Of a stretch of DNA of 64,000 bases, positions 45,849 through 54,318 are shown piece after piece. The notes under the pieces were generated by a model, which was given only the letters and a program-made list of their open reading frames with translations, did not search any database and was not told the DNA's origin. The translations under genes and the position numbers were made by a program. The stretch's first letter is position 1. Each line of letters starts with the position of its first letter. Source of the stretch: JASHVB01 sp035523995 (GTDB lineage: Bacteria > Pseudomonadota > Alphaproteobacteria > Acetobacterales > Acetobacteraceae); NCBI GenBank assembly GCA_035523995.1, contig DATKPQ010000045.1, positions 62,001 to 126,000 on the forward strand, given 5' to 3'.

Positions 45849-46700
45849 ATGCACTGGACCGATCGGCGCGAACGTTACCGCGCGGTGCTTGCCGGAAAGA
45901 ATTGTATTCATCCGGGCTCGGTGTTCGATGCTATTTCGGCACGTATCGCCGAGGATCTGGGGTTCGAAGTCGGCATGTTCGCCGGCTCGATCGGTTCGTT
46001 TGCCGTGCTGGGGAATCCGGACCTGATCCTGCTGACGCTGACGGAATTTGCGGCGCAGGCGTACCGGATCAATCGCGCGGGCAAGCTGCCGCTGATGGTG
46101 GATGCCGATCACGGGTATGGCAATGCGCTGAACGTGATGCGCACGATCCAGGAGCTGGAAACGGCGGGGGTTGCCGGCATCATGATCGAGGACACGTCGC
46201 TGCCGCGCGGATTTCGGGAAGCGAAGCCGACACTGATCCCGATCGACGAAGGCGTGGGCAAGATGCGGGCCGCGCTGGCGGCGCGGGAGGACAAGGCTCT
46301 GGTCATTATCGGGCGGACCAGTGCGGCGGCGATCACCGGGATCGACGATGCAATCGGCCGGGCGCGTGCCTACGAAGAAGCGGGCGTCGATGCATTATTC
46401 TTTGCCGGCGGGATGACGGCTGAGAATCTCGACAAGATGGCGGAGGCAGTGAAACTGCCGCTGATGCTGGGCGGTGGCGGCGCGCCGGATCGGGCCTATC
46501 TTGCGAGCCGCAATGTGCGGATCGCATTGCAAGGGCATCAGCCGTTCTCCGCGGCGGTGAAGGCAGTGCACGACACGCTGAAATCCCTGCGGGACGGGGC
46601 GAAGCCGTCCGAGCTGCAGGGGATCGCCTCCGCGGATCTGATGAAGCGGGTGACGCGCGAGGGCGAGTTCAAGAGCTGGACGGAGAAGTTCTTGCAGTGA
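45849..46700 (+). CDS. oxaloacetate decarboxylase-like enzyme (isocitrate lyase/PEP mutase superfamily)
   Basis: A 283-residue TIM-barrel protein. Closest in character to the Pseudomonas PA4872-type oxaloacetate decarboxylases. Shared features are the N-terminal HPGSVFDAISARIAEDLGFE, LPLMVDADHGYGNALNVMRT (metal-binding Asp and the YGN loop), MIEDTSLPRGF, and GVGKMRAALAAREDKALVII. The Cys of isocitrate lyases (KKCGH) is absent, so it is not an isocitrate lyase. It decarboxylates or cleaves a 2-oxo acid by inference. A good intrinsic terminator follows at 46707. It probably forms an operon with the nucleoside transporter. Confidence 0.88.
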   Translation: MHWTDRRERYRAVLAGKNCIHPGSVFDAISARIAEDLGFEVGMFAGSIGSFAVLGNPDLILLTLTEFAAQAYRINRAGKLPLMVDADHGYGNALNVMRTIQELETAGVAGIMIEDTSLPRGFREAKPTLIPIDEGVGKMRAALAAREDKALVIIGRTSAAAITGIDDAIGRARAYEEAGVDALFFAGGMTAENLDKMAEAVKLPLMLGGGGAPDRAYLASRNVRIALQGHQPFSAAVKAVHDTLKSLRDGAKPSELQGIASADLMKRVTREGEFKSWTEKFLQ

Positions 46701-46706
46701 ACAATA

Positions 46707-46734
46707 CCTCTCCCGCTGTAGGCGGGAGGGTTTT
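46707..46734 (+). terminator. intrinsic terminator after the decarboxylase-like gene
   Basis: CTCTCCCGC pairs with GCGGGAGGG (46722-46730) in a 9-bp stem including one G-T pair, followed directly by TTTTCT. It belongs to the CTCTCCCGC hairpin family also seen at 39662. Confidence 0.75.
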
Positions 46735-46800
46735 CTCAGGCTGGACGGTTGCGGCTTGCGGAGGCATACCGCCGGCCGCCAATCTACCTGGAAGCGTCAC

Positions 46801-47826
46801 ATGACTTCTGCTGTTTCGTTGGGCCGGCGGAGCTGTCTCGGTCTGTTTGCTGCCGGCCTTGTGGCCAGCCATGCGAATGCCGCCCAACCGCTGCGCCTTG
46901 GATTGCTCCACACGCTCTCCCCCGCGCCATTCTACATAGCGCAGCAACGCGGCTATTTCCGCGACAACGGGATCGACCTGACGTTCCGCTTTTTCGACGC
47001 GGCGCAGCCGATTGCGGCGGCCGCGGTGGCCGGCGATATCGATGTAGGAGTCACGGCGCTCACCGGTGGGTTCTACAACCTGGCAGAAAAAGGCGTTCTG
47101 AAGGTGATCGGCGGCGCGATGCATGAGGAGCCTGGCTACGAAGGTTCCGCCATTCTCGTGTCCAACAAAGCATTCGATGCCGGCCTGACCACGCCCGCCA
47201 AGCTGGCCGGCCAAAGCTTCGCCATCACGCAGTACGGCTCATCCTTTCATTACATGCTGGGCCGCATCGCGGAGGTGGAGCATTTCGACATGAAGAGCAT
47301 GGCACTGCGCCCGGTGCAGGAAGTGTCGAACATGCTGGCCGCGGTGGAAACGGGGCAGGTGGATGCCACGATCGCCATCGCGTCGCAGGCCAAGGCGGCA
47401 GCGGCAGCCGGGAAGGCACACATCATCGCCTGGGTCGGCGATATCGTGCCCTATCAGATCACGGCCGTTTTCACGACGCCGCAGGAGATCAAGCGTCATG
47501 CGGACCTTCTGGATGCGTTCGCCAAGGCCTATCAGCGTGGCGTGGCGGACTATCGCGCGGCCTTTCTGCGCAAGGACGCCTCCGGCAAGCCGATCCACGA
47601 CGCGGAGACCGATGCCGCCATCGTAATGATCCAGAAATACGTGTTCACCGGCGATCCGCATGCGCGTGAGAAGATCCTTGGCGGCGTCGGATATTACAAT
47701 GCCGGCGGCGCGCTGGACATGGCCGACATTTCGCGGCAACTGAACTGGTTCAAGGCGCAAGGCCTGGTGAAGGGCGATCTGCCGGCATCGGCGCTGATCG
47801 ATACCCAGTTCCTGCCGACGCTATGA
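46801..47826 (+). CDS. ABC transporter substrate-binding protein (SsuA/THI5-like)
   Basis: A 341-residue periplasmic protein of the NMT1/SsuA family that binds sulfonates, nitrate, thiamine precursors or similar. The signal region is GRRSCLGLFAAGLVASHANA, then AQPLRLGLLHTLSPAPFYIA. The type II binding fold shows QRGYFRDNGIDLTFRFFDAA and VAGDIDVGVTALTGGFYNLA. I chose the ATG at 46801; a further 15 codons are open upstream. It overlaps the ATPase start by four bases (ATGA). No TPP riboswitch was seen upstream, so a thiamine-precursor role is not supported. Confidence 0.92.
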   Translation: MTSAVSLGRRSCLGLFAAGLVASHANAAQPLRLGLLHTLSPAPFYIAQQRGYFRDNGIDLTFRFFDAAQPIAAAAVAGDIDVGVTALTGGFYNLAEKGVLKVIGGAMHEEPGYEGSAILVSNKAFDAGLTTPAKLAGQSFAITQYGSSFHYMLGRIAEVEHFDMKSMALRPVQEVSNMLAAVETGQVDATIAIASQAKAAAAAGKAHIIAWVGDIVPYQITAVFTTPQEIKRHADLLDAFAKAYQRGVADYRAAFLRKDASGKPIHDAETDAAIVMIQKYVFTGDPHAREKILGGVGYYNAGGALDMADISRQLNWFKAQGLVKGDLPASALIDTQFLPTL

Positions 47827-48602
47827 GCGATGGGCTGCGCCTGGTGCTGCATGGCGTCCGCCATGCCTATCGCGACCTGACAGCGTTGCAGGACATCGAT
47901 CTGATTGCGGAACCGGGCGAAGTTCTGGTGCTGGTTGGTCCTTCCGGATGTGGCAAATCGACATTGCTGGGCATCATGGGCGGGTTGCTGTCGCCGACCA
48001 CGGGTTCGGTGCGGATCGACGGAACGATCGCGGACGATTGCCTGAATCCGCTGACCTATGTCTTCCAGGATTTTGCGCTGCTGCCTTGGCGCACGGTCGC
48101 GGGCAACGTCGCGTTGGTGCTGGACAAGCTGCCTCGCAGCGAACGCGCGGCCCGCGTGGCGGAGGTGCTGGCACTGACCGGACTGTCAGAATTTGGCCGC
48201 GCCTGGCCACGGCAGCTTTCCGGTGGCATGCGGCAGCGCGTCGGCATTGCCCGTGCCTTGGCGGTGCGGCCGGCGTGCCTGCTCATGGATGAACCGTTGT
48301 CGGCGCTCGATGCGCAGACGCGAGACCTGCTGCTGGAGGAATTCGTCGGCCTGATCGAGCGCGCCCGCACCACGACGGTGTACGTCACGCACAATCTCGC
48401 CGAGGCGGTGCGGCTCGGCCAGCAGATCGTGGTGCTGTCACGCCGCCCCGGCCGCATCCGCGAGGTGGTGCGCATCGATCGGCCTCTGGCGGGCCGTTCC
48501 GCGACCGATCGAGATCTGCTGCGGATCGAATCCGAACTCTGGCGCCTGATCCGCGACGATGCGGCCGCCGCTGAACGGGAGATGGAACATGCGCCGCATT
48601 GA
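47823..48602 (+). CDS. ABC transporter ATPase (SsuB/TauB-like)
   Basis: A 259-residue nucleotide-binding subunit. Walker A is VGPSGCGKSTLLGIMGG; the Q-loop is YVFQDFALLPWRT; the signature is LSGGMRQRVGIARAL; Walker B is CLLMDEPLSALD; the switch His is in TVYVTHNLAEA. It is complete and coupled to the binding protein (four-base overlap) and to the permease (14-base overlap). Confidence 0.96.
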   Translation: MSDGLRLVLHGVRHAYRDLTALQDIDLIAEPGEVLVLVGPSGCGKSTLLGIMGGLLSPTTGSVRIDGTIADDCLNPLTYVFQDFALLPWRTVAGNVALVLDKLPRSERAARVAEVLALTGLSEFGRAWPRQLSGGMRQRVGIARALAVRPACLLMDEPLSALDAQTRDLLLEEFVGLIERARTTTVYVTHNLAEAVRLGQQIVVLSRRPGRIREVVRIDRPLAGRSATDRDLLRIESELWRLIRDDAAAAEREMEHAPH

Positions 48603-49380
48603 CGGCCCCGTCGCATTCCGCGGCGGCGGATTCGCGCCGGTTGAAAGATTATGGGCCGCCGCTGCGACGCTGATTGGCTTGCTCGCGCTATGGCAGCTGG
48701 GGTGTTCTGCCGGCGTGATCCCCACCTTGTTTCTACCGGCGCCGGAGAACATCGCAATCGAGCTGTGGCACCTGATGATCAGCGGCGAATTGTGGAAGCA
48801 CCTGTCGGCATCGCTGGTGCGCCTAGCCATTGGCTGGAGCCTCGGCACAGTGTTCGGCATTGGCCTGGGGCTGGCCGTGGGGCTGTGGTCCGCGCTGCGA
48901 TCCCCTGGCATGGCTGTGGTGTCCGCATTGTTCCCAATTCCCAAGATCGCCCTGGTGCCTTTGTTCATCATCTGGTTTGGCATCGGCGAGGGTTCGAAGA
49001 TCGCGACGCTGGGCTTCGGCGTGTTCTTCCCAACGGTTATTGCTACCACCAGCGGCGTGGATAACGTACCACGCTCGCTGATCCGTATGGGGCAGAGTTT
49101 TGGGCTTTCTACCGGCGCGATCGTGCGGCGGATCGTGCTGCCGGGCGCACTGCCGGCGATCCTGAGCGGGTTTCGCGTTACCACATCGATCGCGATCGTC
49201 CTGCTGGTCGCGGCGGAAATGATCGGTGCCGAACGGGGGATCGGGGCGTTCGTGCTGTCGGCAGGAAATCTCTACGATACCGATGCACTGATGGCGGGGA
49301 TCGTGGTACTTTCGGTCCTTGGGTTGCTTCTGGCGTGGGTCATCGGGCTGCTGGAACGGAGGCTGCTAGGGTGGCGGTAA
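48589..49380 (+). CDS. ABC transporter permease (SsuC/TauC-like)
   Basis: A 263-residue permease with about six hydrophobic segments. Characteristic pieces are LWKHLSASLVRLAIGWSLGT, SALFPIPKIALVPLFIIWFG, the EAA-like loop MGQSFGLSTGAIVRRIVLPG and ALPAILSGFRVTTSIAIVLL. The start lies inside the ATPase gene (14-base overlap). It ends the three-gene importer operon. The remnant of a pRiA4b ORF-3-like gene starts within its last codons. Confidence 0.95.
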   Translation: MRRIDGPVAFRGGGFAPVERLWAAAATLIGLLALWQLGCSAGVIPTLFLPAPENIAIELWHLMISGELWKHLSASLVRLAIGWSLGTVFGIGLGLAVGLWSALRSPGMAVVSALFPIPKIALVPLFIIWFGIGEGSKIATLGFGVFFPTVIATTSGVDNVPRSLIRMGQSFGLSTGAIVRRIVLPGALPAILSGFRVTTSIAIVLLVAAEMIGAERGIGAFVLSAGNLYDTDALMAGIVVLSVLGLLLAWVIGLLERRLLGWR

Positions 49381-49860
49381 CGGCAACAAAGGCGGCGCGA
49401 AAGCAGACGGGAATCGTAAGGAAGACTGCCCGGAAGACGAAGGCAAAACCCGCGGCAGCGGCGGAGACTCGGGTGTTTCGTGTCTCATGCATGGCAGGCC
49501 GTCGATAGCTTTACGCCTCGCCAGGGGCGCGATCTGGGCGTTCGATTTCGATCTCGACCATAAGTTCGGGTTTTATCCGATGGCTGGCCAGGGGATGCAC
49601 CAAGCCATGCCTCGTTGCGAATTGTTCGCTGACATGGGCGAACCCACCGAGGCGGGCGTACAAGGCGTGGAAAAGACCGGGATCGACGCGATGCTTCCCG
49701 AGGTGGAAAGCACATGGTTCTGTTGTTCGATTACGGCGACGAATGGTTGTTCGATGTCGCACTGAAAGCCAAGGCTCAGGCCGAGCCGCGCGCCAGGTAT
49801 CCTCGGCTGCTACGCCAAGTTGGCAAGGCGCCGGAGCAATATCCGCAGGTTCCCGGGATC
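49372..49860 (+). pseudogene. broken plasmid pRiA4b ORF-3-like gene
   Basis: Pieces of one gene lie in alternating frames. A basic leader (ARKQTGIVRKTARKTKAKPA) then ETRVFRVS runs from a GTG at 49372 to a stop near 49506. From about 49487 the next frame reads MHGRPSIALRLARG, GAIWAFDFDLDHKFGFYP and ELFADMGEPTEAG. From about 49710 the first frame resumes with MVLLFDYGDEWLFDVALKAK and YPRLLRQVGKAPEQYPQ. These phrases in this order are those of the pRiA4b ORF-3-like family (AFDFDxDHxFGFY, ELFADMG, LFDYGDEWxF, VGKAPEQYP). At least two frameshifts break it. After about 49860 the similarity ends. Sequencing error is less likely because two sites are involved. Confidence 0.72.
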
Positions 49861-50013
49861 TATAGAGGAACGTTGCCAGGGCGCCGCGATGTGACCCGGT
49901 CTTGTGCGGAAGTGGGTCGCCACTTGGGGCTTGGCCGTGACAGATCGTCTGCTGCGATAGCAACCCGTTGCGCTTGATTCCAGGCGCTGCAACCGCTGCC
50001 ATGCTGACAGCGC

Positions 50014-50628
50014 CTACCTTTGTGACGCCCTTGCCGAAAGGATTGTATCGTCACGGGACGGTTGCTGCTGCGACAGGCCAAGCAGTCCACGTTTCAACAG
50101 GTTGGTCGGAGGGACCGGACCGATAAACGTATCGAGCATGATCTCAGCGAAATGCGGGTGATCAATTGTTCCCAGAAGCTGCCCGCCATCCGTGACACGA
50201 GCACCCGTAGGCGTGAACAGTAGGGAGATTGTCTCACCTTTGCGGGCCGGACGAACATGAGCGAGGAACTCCTGGACATCATGCGGATCAAGCTGGCATG
50301 GGGATCGACAATTCTGCTTGAAGCCCTCCTGCCACGCATTTCGAGCCTGCGCTGCGGTCACATCATGGAGAAAGCGTATGACGAGAAGCTTAAAGCCTTT
50401 TGATTGAACGATTGTGTCAGAATCGTTGCTTCTCTGCTGCAGATACAGGCCGGCAACATAAATGCGGATATCAAATATGGAGTAGGTTCGGAGTCCGATG
50501 CCATTCAACCACAACCGCGTGCCGTCCACGACCTGCTCATCCGGCATATAAACGCCGTCCAGCTCGGCCGCATTGGCGACAGATAAAAAGGCGAACGTCG
50601 CTGCCACTAATGCCAGACCACGTATCAT
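50014..50628 (-). CDS. chalcone isomerase-like domain protein, exported
   Basis: A 204-residue protein with a signal peptide (LALVAATFAFLSVANAAEL). The mature part matches the chalcone-isomerase-like (CHI) fold found in bacterial periplasmic proteins: LWLNGIGLRTYSIFDIRIYV, AGLYLQQRSNDSDTI, LVIRFLHDVTAAQARNAW and ISLLFTPTGARVTDGGQ. It contains two Cys close together in KQNCRSPCQLD, which may form a disulfide. Bacterial members generally lack chalcone chemistry, so the function is unknown. Monocistronic by spacing. Confidence 0.82.
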   Translation of the reverse strand: MIRGLALVAATFAFLSVANAAELDGVYMPDEQVVDGTRLWLNGIGLRTYSIFDIRIYVAGLYLQQRSNDSDTIVQSKGFKLLVIRFLHDVTAAQARNAWQEGFKQNCRSPCQLDPHDVQEFLAHVRPARKGETISLLFTPTGARVTDGGQLLGTIDHPHFAEIMLDTFIGPVPPTNLLKRGLLGLSQQQPSRDDTILSARASQR

Positions 50629-50798
50629 GCTGCCCCCACGGTGTGCGCTCAGTAGGCACCGAGACCAGGGATTCTGTCAATGATGGCCACAACATTCGGC
50701 GGTCCATGACAGCACAACAGTCGGTGGTTCAGGTATGCCGAATTGGTGAAGCCAGGATCGGCTCGGCGGCCAAACGTTAAGCAGTCGTTAAGATCAGT

Positions 50799-51215
50799 TC
50801 AGGTGCGGTGCAGGGTGACAGTCCACGTGCAGTGGCCGGAATTCACTGTCCCCCGGATGACAGGCGGTCCACTCGCAGGACGGTCGATTGCTCCCGCAAA
50901 CGCTATCGTGATCCCTTTTTGTCCTGGAGCGGCCTGGTTCGACGACCCCTCCAAATGGTCCTTCTCGACTTTCCCTTGAATATCAATGATGCTTCCAAAT
51001 GGGTCGAACGAAAACTCAATTGCGCCAAGTGTCATCAGTCCAGTCGTCCGATTGCCGCAATTTGGATCGGTTGCAGCCACTGGCCCGGCCCACTGCTCAC
51101 TGGCGCTAAAGCCTGATTGCAGCGTGTTGTTTATTGCGCTAACACAGCTTGTCGCGGCCAGCAGCGACAATGACAGCACTATTCCTAGTACTATACGGCT
51201 CACGAGAACCCTCAC
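50799..51215 (-). CDS. hypothetical lipoprotein
   Basis: A 138-residue protein with a lipoprotein signal: MRVLVSRIVLGIVLSLSLLA followed by ATSC, the lipobox Cys at about residue 24. The mature sequence is short, beta-rich and polar (FSASEQWAGPVAATDPNCGN and TIAFAGAIDRPASGPPVIRG) and ends HCTWTVTLHRT. I do not recognise a family. It is flanked by gaps of 170 and 154 bases and is likely transcribed alone. Confidence 0.65.
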   Translation of the reverse strand: MRVLVSRIVLGIVLSLSLLAATSCVSAINNTLQSGFSASEQWAGPVAATDPNCGNRTTGLMTLGAIEFSFDPFGSIIDIQGKVEKDHLEGSSNQAAPGQKGITIAFAGAIDRPASGPPVIRGTVNSGHCTWTVTLHRT

Positions 51216-51369
51216 GCTCCTTTATGTTCCAGCACAAACCGCCCCGCATGTCAAGAAATTTAACAATTCTCACGATTCTTCGAGGCGCCGCTCCCCTTCA
51301 CGGCACTCTCCCTGCAACTGCCGGAGGAACAACCATCAATGTCCGCACCTTGCCACGTGATCACCCGCG

Positions 51370-52092
51370 TCAGCCTGCGTCCGCGGGCGCAATGATGATG
51401 CGGCGGTTCTGCTTGCCCTTATTCTCGATCTTCACGACCGCGATCCGCCCGATCTCGCCCGTGCGGGCCACGTGCGTGCCGCCGCAGGGCTGAAGGTCCA
51501 CCGTAATCTCTCCCATGCCGATCCGCATCAGGCGGAGCCGGCCGCTGCCTCGTGGCGGCTGAACCGACATCGTGCGAACAAGGTCGGGATTGCTATCCAG
51601 CACCGCCTCATCCACCCATTCGATGTGCACCGGGTGATCGGCTTCGATCAACGCGTTCAGTTCGGCTTCCACCGCCTCCTTTGCCGGCGGGTTGGGCAGG
51701 TCGAAATCCAGCCGCGAGCGGTCCGCACCGATCGAGCCTCCGGTCACGGCCGCACCCTTGATCACGCTGCACAGCAGATGCAGCGCGGTGTGCATGCGCA
51801 TCAGCCGGTGGCGGCGGTCCCAGTCGATCTCGGCCTGCACTGTGGCGCCGGGCTGTGGCAGGGGCGCGCCGGGCGCGGGGACGTGTAGCACGGACTCGCC
51901 TTCTCCCTTCACCGTGTCGGCGATCGGGGTTTCCCCGCCGTCCCACCGCAGCGTGCCGATATCGCCCGGCTGGCCGCCGCCGCGGGCGTAGAACACGGTG
52001 CGGTCGAGTGCGATCCCTTCCGGGGCGGCGGCCGTCACCCTCGCTTCAGTAGAGCGCAGGCGGGGATCGTCCAGGAACAATTTGAGGGTCAT
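51370..52092 (-). CDS. alanyl-tRNA editing protein (AlaX family)
   Basis: A 240-residue stand-alone editing domain that hydrolyses mischarged Ser- or Gly-tRNA(Ala). The metal-binding residues are all visible: the HxxxH pair in RMHTALHLLCSVI and the CxxxH in LQPCGGTHVART. The N-terminal barrel has DRTVFYARGGGQPGDIGTL. The start is at 52092 (MTLKLF). It overlaps the NUDIX gene stop by four bases (ATGA), so the two are co-translated. Confidence 0.93.
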   Translation of the reverse strand: MTLKLFLDDPRLRSTEARVTAAAPEGIALDRTVFYARGGGQPGDIGTLRWDGGETPIADTVKGEGESVLHVPAPGAPLPQPGATVQAEIDWDRRHRLMRMHTALHLLCSVIKGAAVTGGSIGADRSRLDFDLPNPPAKEAVEAELNALIEADHPVHIEWVDEAVLDSNPDLVRTMSVQPPRGSGRLRLMRIGMGEITVDLQPCGGTHVARTGEIGRIAVVKIENKGKQNRRIIIAPADAG

Positions 52093-52736
52093 GGGGTCCT
52101 CCAGGCGGTCCGCATGGCGGCGTGGCGCGCCGCCAACCATAGCAGGCCGAGCGTGGTGACGATGTTAGGGAAGCGGCCCGCCAGCGCATCTTCGATGGCA
52201 CGGACGGCGGGCCAGACGCGGACGCGGATGTCTTCGTTTTCTGAGGCCAGGCCGGCGGTGCCGGCAACGCCATCCGGGCCGGCAGGCGGGGCGGTAACAC
52301 GGCCGAGATAGAGTGCGCACAGTTCGTCGGCGCCGCCCGGGGTCAGCAAGAATTCGCCGATTGGGTGCAGGGTGGTGACGGGAAGAGCCACTTCTTCCAG
52401 CATCTCGCGCCGCGCGGTGGTTTCGGGCGCTTCGCCGTCGTCGCACAGACCGGCGGGAAGCTCGACCAGCACCGGATTGATGCCCGCCGCCAGCGCCGGC
52501 AGGCGATATTGCTCGATCAGTACGACCTGGTCGGTGTCGGGGTCCCAGGGCAGCACGGCGGCGGCGCGGCCACGGCGCCAGAGCTCCCAGATACGCTCCC
52601 CCGACAGGGCGCCATCGAAGCGGCGATGACGGAAATGCACAACGTCGATGGGAAAGCGGCCGTCCCAGACGCGCTGTTGAGAGTCGATCTGGGTGTCGGG
52701 CGTAGGGGGGATCAAAGGGTGGGTGCGTATCGTCAT
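52089..52736 (-). CDS. NUDIX hydrolase (ADP-ribose pyrophosphatase-like)
   Basis: A 215-residue NUDIX protein similar in layout to ADP-ribose/sugar-nucleotide pyrophosphatases (TnrD/NudF type). The domain has VVLIEQYRLPALAAGINPVL, ELPAGLCDDGEAP and the NUDIX helix ETTARREMLEEVALPV. The final G of the consensus (EExGU) is replaced by Ala; the catalytic REMLEE is intact. I chose the ATG at 52736 because the fold follows directly (MTIRTHPLIPP). It is coupled to AlaX by a four-base overlap and is divergent from moeA (212-base gap). The substrate is inferred, not proven. Confidence 0.88.
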   Translation of the reverse strand: MTIRTHPLIPPTPDTQIDSQQRVWDGRFPIDVVHFRHRRFDGALSGERIWELWRRGRAAAVLPWDPDTDQVVLIEQYRLPALAAGINPVLVELPAGLCDDGEAPETTARREMLEEVALPVTTLHPIGEFLLTPGGADELCALYLGRVTAPPAGPDGVAGTAGLASENEDIRVRVWPAVRAIEDALAGRFPNIVTTLGLLWLAARHAAMRTAWRTP

Positions 52737-52948
52737 GGCGGCAGTGTAGTTGGACCCTACCTGGTCACAAGCAGGGGCGGCACGCGGCTGTTTGACGACA
52801 GCCGCACATTGTGTCGAGGCCGGTTTTGCCTCCACGCACCATATTGCGGCGCAGTCGGTGAAAACCCCTTCCGTCGTGTGGCGGCCCGGACTTGAGGCTA
52901 TCAGGGCCGCCGCGCACATTGGGGCCGCTCATCATCCAGGAGCGCGTT

Positions 52949-54154
52949 ATGATCAGCGTCGAAGAAGCCCGCGCCCGCATCCTCGTCGACCTGCGTCCCA
53001 CGCCGGCCGAAATCGTCGCGCTGGCCGACGCGTGGAACCGCGTGACTGCCGTGCCCGTCGTCGCGCGCCTGACCCAGCCGCCTGCCGATGTCTCCGCCAT
53101 GGACGGGTACGCTCTGCGCTCTGAGGATGGCACGCTGGACGCCACCCTCACCGTGATCGGCGCCGCGCCTGCCGGGCACCCGTTCGCGGGTTCGATCGGC
53201 CCTGGACAAGCAGTGCGCTTGTTCACCGGCAGTGTCGTCCCACCGGGCGGCGATTCCATCCTGCTGCAGGAGGACGCCACCCGCGACGGCGACATCGTGC
53301 GGGTGAACGAGGCGGTAAGGGCCGGTCGCCACATCCGCCGCGCGGGCCAGGATTTTGCTCGCGGGGACACCGTGGTGCCGCTTGGCCGCCGCATGACCGC
53401 GCGCGACGTGGGCCTCGCCGCTGCCGCCAACCACCCCTGGCTCAGCGTCCACCGGCGTCCACGCATTGCCATTCTGGCCACCGGTGACGAAATCGCCATG
53501 CCGGGAGAACCGATTCCATCCGGCGGCATTGTTTCGTCCAATTCGCATGCCCTCGCAGCGCTGGTTCGCGCCGCCGGCGGGCTGCCGACCGTGCTGCCGA
53601 TTGCCGCAGACACGCGGGAGGCGGTCGCCGCAGTCGCTGACGCGGTCGCGGGGGCGGACATGCTGGTGACGACCGGCGGCGCCTCGGTCGGCGACCACGA
53701 TCTGGTGATCGAGGGCCTGCAATCTCGCGGCATGGTCGTCGATTTCTGGCAGATCGCCATGCGTCCCGGGAAGCCGTTGCTGTTCGGACGCCTGGGACCT
53801 ACGCCGGTGCTCGGCATGCCAGGCAATCCTGTGTCCGCGCTGGTCTGCGCCATTCTGTTCTTGTTGCCGGGGCTGTCGCGGCTTTCTGGCCTGCCAGCCG
53901 CGCCGCCGCCCACCAGCACCGCCGTGCTGGGCAAGCCAATCGGTGCCAACGATCACCGCGCCGACCACTTGCGTTCGACCGTCAGCACCGATTCGGCCGG
54001 CCGGGTCGTCGTGACCTCGTTCCCGGTGCAGGACTCGGCCATGCTTCGCCGTCTGGCTCTGGCCGATGCGCTGATCCTGCGTCCGCCGCACGCACCGGCC
54101 CTGCCCGAGGGTGCCGAGGTGCCGGTGATCCGGCTCGATTCGCTCGGCCTGTAG
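52949..54154 (+). CDS. moeA: molybdopterin molybdotransferase
   Basis: Inserts molybdate into adenylylated molybdopterin in molybdenum-cofactor synthesis. The 401-residue protein has the MoeA domains: the N-terminal MISVEEARARILVDL, then SAMDGYALRSEDG, the PPGGDSILLQEDATRDGD stretch, the MPT-binding RIAILATGDEIAMPGEPIP, TTGGASVGDHDL, and GMPGNPVSALVCAILFLLPG, with the short C-terminal domain IV. The start at 52949 has a purine-rich AGGAG upstream (52938-52942). It is followed by lexA 164 bases downstream on the same strand, but lexA has its own promoter. Confidence 0.94.
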   Translation: MISVEEARARILVDLRPTPAEIVALADAWNRVTAVPVVARLTQPPADVSAMDGYALRSEDGTLDATLTVIGAAPAGHPFAGSIGPGQAVRLFTGSVVPPGGDSILLQEDATRDGDIVRVNEAVRAGRHIRRAGQDFARGDTVVPLGRRMTARDVGLAAAANHPWLSVHRRPRIAILATGDEIAMPGEPIPSGGIVSSNSHALAALVRAAGGLPTVLPIAADTREAVAAVADAVAGADMLVTTGGASVGDHDLVIEGLQSRGMVVDFWQIAMRPGKPLLFGRLGPTPVLGMPGNPVSALVCAILFLLPGLSRLSGLPAAPPPTSTAVLGKPIGANDHRADHLRSTVSTDSAGRVVVTSFPVQDSAMLRRLALADALILRPPHAPALPEGAEVPVIRLDSLGL

Positions 54155-54231
54155 GGCCAATACGGGGCGAGATTTTCGCCGCCAGCCGGTTTTTTCCTCG
54201 AAATATCCACCTTTTCTTGACGAATAGGCGC

Positions 54232-54246
54232 GAACCTATCTAGAAC
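54232..54246 (+). promoter_or_regulatory. LexA operator (SOS box) with promoter
   Basis: GAAC (54232-54235), seven bases, GAAC (54243-54246) is an exact match to the alphaproteobacterial SOS box. It overlaps the -10 region of a promoter whose -35 is TTGACG (54217-54222), and lies 73 bases before the lexA start. LexA autoregulation is the expected role. Confidence 0.85.
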
Positions 54247-54318
54247 GCGCCATCCAGTTGCCGCTTTGTTCCGAGAATCGGGGCAGGCGGGCCACCAGCC
54301 GAGGGAAAACCCCACCCC

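Noticed and set aside
46735..46800. Possible TPP riboswitch before the THI5/SsuA-like binding protein
   Set aside because: The space is only 66 bases after a terminator and lacks any Thi-box-like CTGAGA...ACCTG sequence.
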